Shown here: positions 60,583 through 64,000 of the stretch, in pieces | How the letters are laid out: each line of letters begins with the position of its first letter | Position numbering within the stretch: position 1 is the stretch's first letter | Origin: Sulfuracidifex metallicus DSM 6482 = JCM 9184 | Lineage (GTDB): Archaea > Thermoproteota > Thermoprotei_A > Sulfolobales > Sulfolobaceae | Reading direction: 5' to 3' | DNA length: 64,000 nucleotides | Assembly: GCA_032834875.1 (NCBI GenBank) | Contig: CP135238.1 | Coordinates: 750,011 to 814,010, forward strand | Program-made: the position numbers and the translations under genes | Notes under the pieces: model-generated | Told to the model about the DNA's origin: nothing | What the model saw: only the letters and a program-made list of their open reading frames with translations | Database searches by the model: none

Positions 60583-60624
60583 AAGATTATAAATCTTACT
60601 TATTACGTTCTTAGTAATAAGCCG

Positions 60625-60915
60625 TTATGATAGTATTTCATTTAGCTTCTTAATATTATTGATTATTTCCTTGCCCTTCTGTGTTATTCTGATTATCTTC
60701 TTCTCTGTACCTACTGAAGATCGTGTAGTCTCTATTTCTATTAAGCCTAGATCATTCAATTCTTTAACATATCTTGTTATAGTACTCGCTGACATACCTT
60801 TTGATGTTCTTATTAGATCTGATATACTAGCTTCCCCAGCTTTATCAATCAATAAAAGAACAAGTAAGGGGGTTGAAAGTAATGACTTTGTTCTTTCATT
60901 TATATCTAGGCTCAT
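60625..60915 (-). CDS. Winged-helix regulator, MarR-like
   Basis: A 96-residue protein: STPLLVLLLIDKAGEASISDLIRTSKGMSASTITRYVKELNDLGLIEIE is a winged helix with recognition helix near residues 45-60, followed by the wing (VGTEKKIIRITQKGKEI). It is the second such regulator in tandem, 61 bases from the first. TTTACTATAGTAGTAAA-like sequence just upstream of its start is palindromic and may be its own operator. Confidence 0.8.
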   Translation of the reverse strand: MSLDINERTKSLLSTPLLVLLLIDKAGEASISDLIRTSKGMSASTITRYVKELNDLGLIEIETTRSSVGTEKKIIRITQKGKEIINNIKKLNEILS

Positions 60916-60981
60916 ACTTTTCTCTTTACTATAGTAGTAAACCCCCTTAAATTATTTCGGTTATCTCTCATTCCTTCTTTT

Positions 60982-61040
60982 TACTAAATACATAATGAGT
61001 AAAGCTTATATAATACTTTTTACTTATTACATAATGAGTA
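60982..61040. promoter_or_regulatory. Pair of operator-like sites flanking the promoter of the rightward viral operon
   Basis: TACTAAATACATAATGAGTA (60982-61001) and TACTTATTACATAATGAGTA (61021-61040) are near copies of each other (differing at two positions) and close relatives of the perfect palindrome at 60563. They bracket a TATA box (CTTATATAA, 61005-61013). The second site covers the predicted start of transcription before the ATG at 61044. A bound regulator would block both TBP and polymerase. Confidence 0.75.
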
Positions 61041-61043
61041 AGC

Positions 61044-61427
61044 ATGGAAACCCAAACCGTAGAAAAAGATCTTCAGACGATCAGGTCCCTTCTAAAGGGA
61101 TGGATTTTTTTAAACGACCTGATTTCGTCCAAGTTGTTAGTTTTGAAAGATATGGAAATTCTCATTCTCGAGAATTTCGAAAGGGATGTCATGGTCCACA
61201 GTAGCTACATATCGAGAGGTTATGCTAGAGTGGGAAGAAAGATACTGCCTGTGAAGATGTATTATAGCTCACTTGATAGGGACCTAACTATATATGTAGG
61301 CCATGTAAGTATATCTCTTTCTATTCAAGAGATGGAAGAAAAGCTGGAACAGGAAAAGAGGCAGAGGGAGTGGGAGGAAACCCACGAATGCAATGCGGAC
61401 TTAGACTGCTGGCCAAGGCAGGACTGA
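61044..61427 (+). CDS. Viral hypothetical protein
   Basis: A 127-residue soluble protein, first gene of the rightward operon. The N-terminal half is helical and hydrophobic (IRSLLKGWIFLNDLISSKLLVLKDMEILILENFERD), the middle beta-rich, the C-terminus a charged coiled-coil ending with two Cys (HECNADLDCWPRQD). No family is recognised. It is leaderless or nearly so given the TATA position. Confidence 0.65.
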   Translation: METQTVEKDLQTIRSLLKGWIFLNDLISSKLLVLKDMEILILENFERDVMVHSSYISRGYARVGRKILPVKMYYSSLDRDLTIYVGHVSISLSIQEMEEKLEQEKRQREWEETHECNADLDCWPRQD

Positions 61428-61439
61428 GGATTGAGGACC

Positions 61440-61619
61440 ATGTTACGAGTAGTAACCTTCAAAGTAGAAGTGGATCTACTGGAACAACTAGATCGTTATG
61501 CCATGAGATATGGTCTGAACCGAAGCGAAGCGATCAGAAAGGCCATAGAAAAGGTTGTCAACGAAGAGTTAAGTAAGGATACAGTACCTCAGGGGAAGGT
61601 TGAGAAAATCAGGTTATAG
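61440..61619 (+). CDS. CopG-family ribbon-helix-helix protein (SSV C80-like)
   Basis: A 59-residue RHH DNA-binding protein: [42 protein letters not shown], with the ribbon (TFKVEVD) and two helices joined by a GLNRSEA turn, typical of CopG/Arc proteins. I chose the ATG at 61440, preceded by GAGG, over the TTG at 61431. SSV genomes carry a similar protein (C80) in the same position before the zinc-finger genes. Confidence 0.85.
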   Translation: MLRVVTFKVEVDLLEQLDRYAMRYGLNRSEAIRKAIEKVVNEELSKDTVPQGKVEKIRL

Positions 61620-61629
61620 GTGGTGCAAA

Positions 61630-61785
61630 ATGTTCCATTCAATCACGTGGAAAGTCTTCGAATGTAAGATCTGCGGCCGGATGTACAAAACCCGGCACGA
61701 AGCAAAGAGGCACGTAAGGACGAAACACAGAGCACGTGATGACAACATAGAAGTGGTTTACTGGAGTAGAGGTAAGGACCAATGA
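61630..61785 (+). CDS. C2H2 zinc-finger protein (SSV A79-like)
   Basis: A 51-residue protein with one classical finger: F-E-C-x2-C-G-R-M-Y-x12-H-x4-H (FECKICGRMYKTRHEAKRHVRTKH). The ATG at 61630 follows GGTGG at correct spacing; the frame is open further upstream but that part overlaps the CopG gene. Probably DNA-binding. Cotranscribed with its neighbours. Confidence 0.85.
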   Translation: MFHSITWKVFECKICGRMYKTRHEAKRHVRTKHRARDDNIEVVYWSRGKDQ

Positions 61786-62048
61786 CTTTAGAAGAATTGA
61801 AAAGGATGGTGAATTTCATAGACTTTCCCTCCTCCTCTAAGGAGGAGGAGTTCAAGGCGATCCAAATAGTATATAGGTATGTGTGCCCCTTCTGCTTGGC
61901 ACACTTTGAAAAGAAGCACGCCATGTACAAGCACCTCAAAAACGAGAAGATAGACGAATGTCCTTTCTGCGGTTGGAAAACTAGGACCAAACGAAGGTGG
62001 GCCGACATGAAGAAACATCTAATCCAGAGCCATAGGGTAACGTTATGA
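61782..62048 (+). CDS. Double C2H2-type zinc-finger protein (SSV B129-like)
   Basis: An 88-residue protein with two fingers: CPFCLAHFEKKHAMYKHLKNEK (C-x2-C...H, weak second His) and CPFCGWKTRTKRRWADMKKHLIQSH. SSV1 B129 has a comparable arrangement and is thought to be a transcription regulator. It overlaps the preceding gene by 4 bases (ATGA) and is followed by another ATGA overlap. Confidence 0.85.
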   Translation: MTLEELKRMVNFIDFPSSSKEEEFKAIQIVYRYVCPFCLAHFEKKHAMYKHLKNEKIDECPFCGWKTRTKRRWADMKKHLIQSHRVTL

Positions 62049-62143
62049 TGTTGACATACGCGGTAGCACTCTTCGGTTATCACCTAGACGACGCTTGGTC
62101 CACTCATGTCGGCCTCAACAAAGCGGAAGGCCAAAGAGGCTAA
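62045..62143 (+). CDS. Possible 32-residue viral peptide
   Basis: An ATG overlaps the zinc-finger stop as ATGA, the same junction used by the preceding gene pair, and opens a 32-codon frame (MMLTYAVALFGYHLDDAWSTH...). It overlaps the next gene by 38 bases in another frame. The junction is suggestive, the length and overlap argue against; low confidence. Confidence 0.3.
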   Translation: MMLTYAVALFGYHLDDAWSTHVGLNKAEGQRG

Positions 62144-62339
62144 CCCGTTACCTGCATTGCTAAGGAGCAAGACAGGGGTTCGGCTGTTCGTTTACAAGAT
62201 AGTGCTAGCTACGCTCATCCTTTACTTGTGCTCTATGCTGCCATTCGGTTGGTACATAGAGTTTGGGGACATTTTGCTAGAAGGATTAGTAGTAGCGTGG
62301 AACACTTATCTCGTTTTAGAGAAAAGTCGTCAAAAGTAG
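62106..62339 (+). CDS. Small viral membrane protein
   Basis: A 77-residue protein with a basic N-terminus (KRKAKEANPLPALLRSK), one clear membrane helix (residues about 28-47) and a second hydrophobic stretch (50-70). Similar small membrane proteins are common in the SSV operon after the zinc fingers. Function unknown. Confidence 0.6.
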   Translation: MSASTKRKAKEANPLPALLRSKTGVRLFVYKIVLATLILYLCSMLPFGWYIEFGDILLEGLVVAWNTYLVLEKSRQK

Positions 62340-62391
62340 GACTTGTTCTTGTATATAAACGTGTCTTGTCCAGGCTTTTCCAGGTCAGAAA

Positions 62392-63465
62392 ATGGACCTG
62401 AACAGGAAGTCAAAAAATGTCATAAGCCTTCTGTTCCTGTTAATAATGCTGGTCCCTACAGCAAGCCTAATATCTTCAGCAAGTACAAGTAATTACGATT
62501 GGGCAGTATCGGCATATAACTCAAACTTAGCCGGTTACAATTATTATTCTGTTTCGTTCGCGAACTTCTCTTACTTCAACCTAAACAACAGCGGGTTTTA
62601 CTCCATAGCCGAAATGGTAAACATACCAATACAGGCGACTGGGATGTTGTATCTTAACGGAAATACCTATAACTTTGATGGAGTGTTGCTTCAGTATGCT
62701 TTAGTAGATATCTCTGGTAATTTTGTCTTAGATACTGATATAGCTGTTAATTATACAAAAATAGTGTATTCTAGTCCTTATTTTCATTGTTCAAAACCTG
62801 AAGAGATACTAACGCCTCCTTGTTCTCAATCCATTACATACAATCCCAAAGAAAGCTTTGGAATTATCGTAATGTATTGTGATGGTTCTTGGATTGCCTA
62901 TTTTGCTGGTAACGGATACGGTACCTGTTTCCCATTGCCTCCAATAAGCTCTACAACTGAACTTTACTATAGCAGTGAATTCATCTTAAAATTCAATTCA
63001 GTACCAAGCACATCGGAGGGTGTTTACCTCGGTGGGTCAACCTATATAGCCTATCCTAGTGTTTCTGTTGAAGTACATGCTCCATCACAAGACAGTTTCA
63101 CTAATGCAAATCCGTACTTCGTTACACTATTCCAAATGCAGATAGAGAAACTAAACTCGCCTTATATACTATACCAAGCACCTTGGGACGGACAGAACTT
63201 AATATCTGCAAGTTCTTCAAGTGATTCTGACAGTAACGGGGCTATGGTTGGTGTAAGCCCACCGCCTTCTAGTGTAGCTTGGGGTGCAAGCGAATATGTA
63301 GGGAAGATGTATACAACTACATCTGGACGTGAAGAATATATTACCGATTATTTCAATGTTAGCTATTGGATGCTAGGAACTCAAAATGGAATTAATGCTT
63401 ATGCTAATTTCAATAACCTGCCAGTGAACCACCCAACGCGGTTCTTTTGTAAGCTTAATAACTAA
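62392..63465 (+). CDS. Large secreted viral protein, unknown
   Basis: A 357-residue protein with a signal peptide (residues about 10-31) and a beta-rich, aromatic and Asn/Ser/Tyr-rich ectodomain (NYYSVSFANFSYFNLNNSGFYS; YSSEFILKFNSVPSTSEGVYLGGSTYIAYPSVSVEVHAP). Cysteines cluster between residues 127 and 180. There is no membrane anchor at the C-terminus. Codon usage is GC-richer in the first 80 codons and AT-richer after, hinting at a mosaic gene. No close SSV homologue is recalled. Candidates are an adhesin, a cell-surface modifier or a carbohydrate-binding protein. Confidence 0.62.
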   Translation: MDLNRKSKNVISLLFLLIMLVPTASLISSASTSNYDWAVSAYNSNLAGYNYYSVSFANFSYFNLNNSGFYSIAEMVNIPIQATGMLYLNGNTYNFDGVLLQYALVDISGNFVLDTDIAVNYTKIVYSSPYFHCSKPEEILTPPCSQSITYNPKESFGIIVMYCDGSWIAYFAGNGYGTCFPLPPISSTTELYYSSEFILKFNSVPSTSEGVYLGGSTYIAYPSVSVEVHAPSQDSFTNANPYFVTLFQMQIEKLNSPYILYQAPWDGQNLISASSSSDSDSNGAMVGVSPPPSSVAWGASEYVGKMYTTTSGREEYITDYFNVSYWMLGTQNGINAYANFNNLPVNHPTRFFCKLNN

Positions 63466-63538
63466 TCCCCAACAAGACATGGCAATACCTAGTAACAGTT
63501 TTAGCGTGTTCTACTGACATAAATCCCTAACGAAAATC

Positions 63539-63546
63539 TTTATAAG
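63539..63546 (+). promoter_or_regulatory. TATA box of the terminal small-protein genes
   Basis: TTTATAAG, 24-31 bases before the ATG at 63570. The predicted start coincides with that ATG, so the transcript is probably leaderless. Confidence 0.65.
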
Positions 63547-63569
63547 TCAACATTTTTTATTGATTGTTC

Positions 63570-63716
63570 ATGAAGAAGCTATTTTTAATATTTTTAATAG
63601 CTTTGTCGGCAATAATTCTAAGTTTAGGGGCATACCTCCATTCAATAGACCACCCTATAGCGCAGTGCGTCGCAATTCCACAAACGTCACCACCGCCAGC
63701 TCAGGCAGTGTATTAA
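63570..63716 (+). CDS. Small viral membrane or secreted peptide (48 aa)
   Basis: A 48-residue protein: hydrophobic N-terminal helix (KKLFLIFLIALSAIILSLGAYL), then a short proline-rich tail (PQTSPPPAQAVY). The TATA box at the right distance argues that it is real despite its size. The same frame continues open past its TAA into the next gene. Confidence 0.6.
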   Translation: MKKLFLIFLIALSAIILSLGAYLHSIDHPIAQCVAIPQTSPPPAQAVY

Positions 63717-63721
63717 ATAGG

Positions 63722-63977
63722 ATGTTTCCCACTGTATAAATCTATCCCACTCCCACCGCCTTGGTACGCTAGCTTGTGGCCTGAAGTTCTGATAGCGGGT
63801 TTTGCGGTTCTGTTTGGAACTCTTGTCTTCTTTTACAAGAAGATCTCTAATTACAAGATCCATAGCTATAAGGATCTCTACCACGGTCTTAAAGCGCTTT
63901 ACAGGAAGTGGTATAATTACGAATTTGGGTCAGAAGAGGAAAGCCATTTCAAAGTACACAAATCCGATGAAGACTAA
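63722..63977 (+). CDS. Small viral membrane protein with uncertain start
   Basis: The frame is open from the previous TAA to 63977. Its protein-like part reads PLYKSIPLPPPWYASLWPEVLIAGFAVLFGTLVFFYKK..., one membrane helix followed by a charged cytoplasmic tail (YKDLYHGLKALYRKWYNYEF). No ATG or GTG exists in frame before the helix; the only listed start is TTG at 63774, which would discard the PPPWYAS segment. The ATG at 63722 is one base out of frame, and loss of one T from ATGTTTCCC would restore MFPLYKSIP. Either a sequencing indel or an unusual start is likely. Confidence 0.5.
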
Positions 63978-64000
63978 TTTAAGGTTAAGAAAAAGTAAAA

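Larger units (their letters stand above)
58629..64000. mobile_element. SSV-like (fusellovirus) provirus, left end; continues beyond the window
   Basis: The provirus begins in the 3' half of tRNA-Pro(GGG) and runs rightward with no end in the window. Evidence: int(N) reading out of the tRNA, then in SSV1-like order on the minus strand a D244/D212-type nuclease and winged-helix genes; then on the plus strand a CopG-type protein, two zinc-finger proteins and small membrane proteins, matching the SSV early/T5 and T6 gene content. Gene density and small gene size differ sharply from the chromosome to the left. The left boundary within the tRNA is approximate. Confidence 0.88.

Overview
The window is chromosomal DNA of a thermoacidophilic crenarchaeon of the order Sulfolobales. 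The evidence is: a linked 16S-23S operon with no spacer tRNA and no 5S gene, sulfocyanin, a tetrathionate-hydrolase-like PQQ propeller, a four-subunit 2-oxoacid:ferredoxin oxidoreductase, TATA-box promoters with short or absent leaders, and a fusellovirus (SSV-type) provirus. The genus cannot be fixed from what is visible; Acidianus, Metallosphaera and Sulfuracidifex all fit the gene set.

Region 1 (1-12.6 kb) carries sulfur and redox genes (tetrathionate-hydrolase-like protein, sulfocyanin, a diiron metallo-beta-lactamase protein), a ferritin-like/encapsulin fusion, a beta-carbonic anhydrase, an MFS transporter, tRNA-Gly(GCC) and tRNA-Pro(TGG). Region 2 (12.7-17.6 kb) is the rRNA operon with clear processing stems around both rRNAs. 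Region 3 (18-38.5 kb) is mostly core metabolism and transport: M32 carboxypeptidase, ABC exporters, MFS and APC permeases, the por operon, threonine synthase, Sir2. It includes a frameshifted ABC permease and a 5'-truncated APC permease.

Region 4 (38.6-45.7 kb) is more accessory. An ATP-grasp/transglutaminase/alpha-E operon lies behind two identical palindromes. It is followed by a tnpB-less IS605-type element, a secreted phosphoesterase, a decayed paralogue of the gene at 11.1 kb, and an AT-rich two-gene cassette. The second cassette gene encodes a 60-residue six-cysteine peptide that looks like a bacteriocin or RiPP precursor. A wrecked membrane-protein gene closes the region.

Region 5 (46-52.4 kb) is a six-gene complex-I/hydrogenase-4-like operon whose catalytic subunit has no nickel-binding cysteine pairs. 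Its leader RNA matches the fluoride (crcB) riboswitch almost element by element. Region 6 (52.5-58.5 kb) holds a bactofilin-like beta-helix protein divergent from a small winged-helix protein, a tungstate/molybdate-type ABC importer without its ATPase, an SDR enzyme and a kelch/FN3 surface protein.

Region 7 (58.57-64 kb) is the left end of an SSV-like provirus integrated in an intron-containing tRNA-Pro(GGG). It has the split integrase N-terminus, a D244/D212-like nuclease, winged-helix regulators with matching palindromic operators, a CopG-like protein, two zinc-finger proteins, small membrane proteins and a large secreted protein. The provirus continues past the window end. The best candidates for something little described are the Cys-rich peptide cassette, the 39-nt paired hairpin motif and TnpB-less element, the fluoride-switched nickel-less complex, and the provirus operator and repeat regions.
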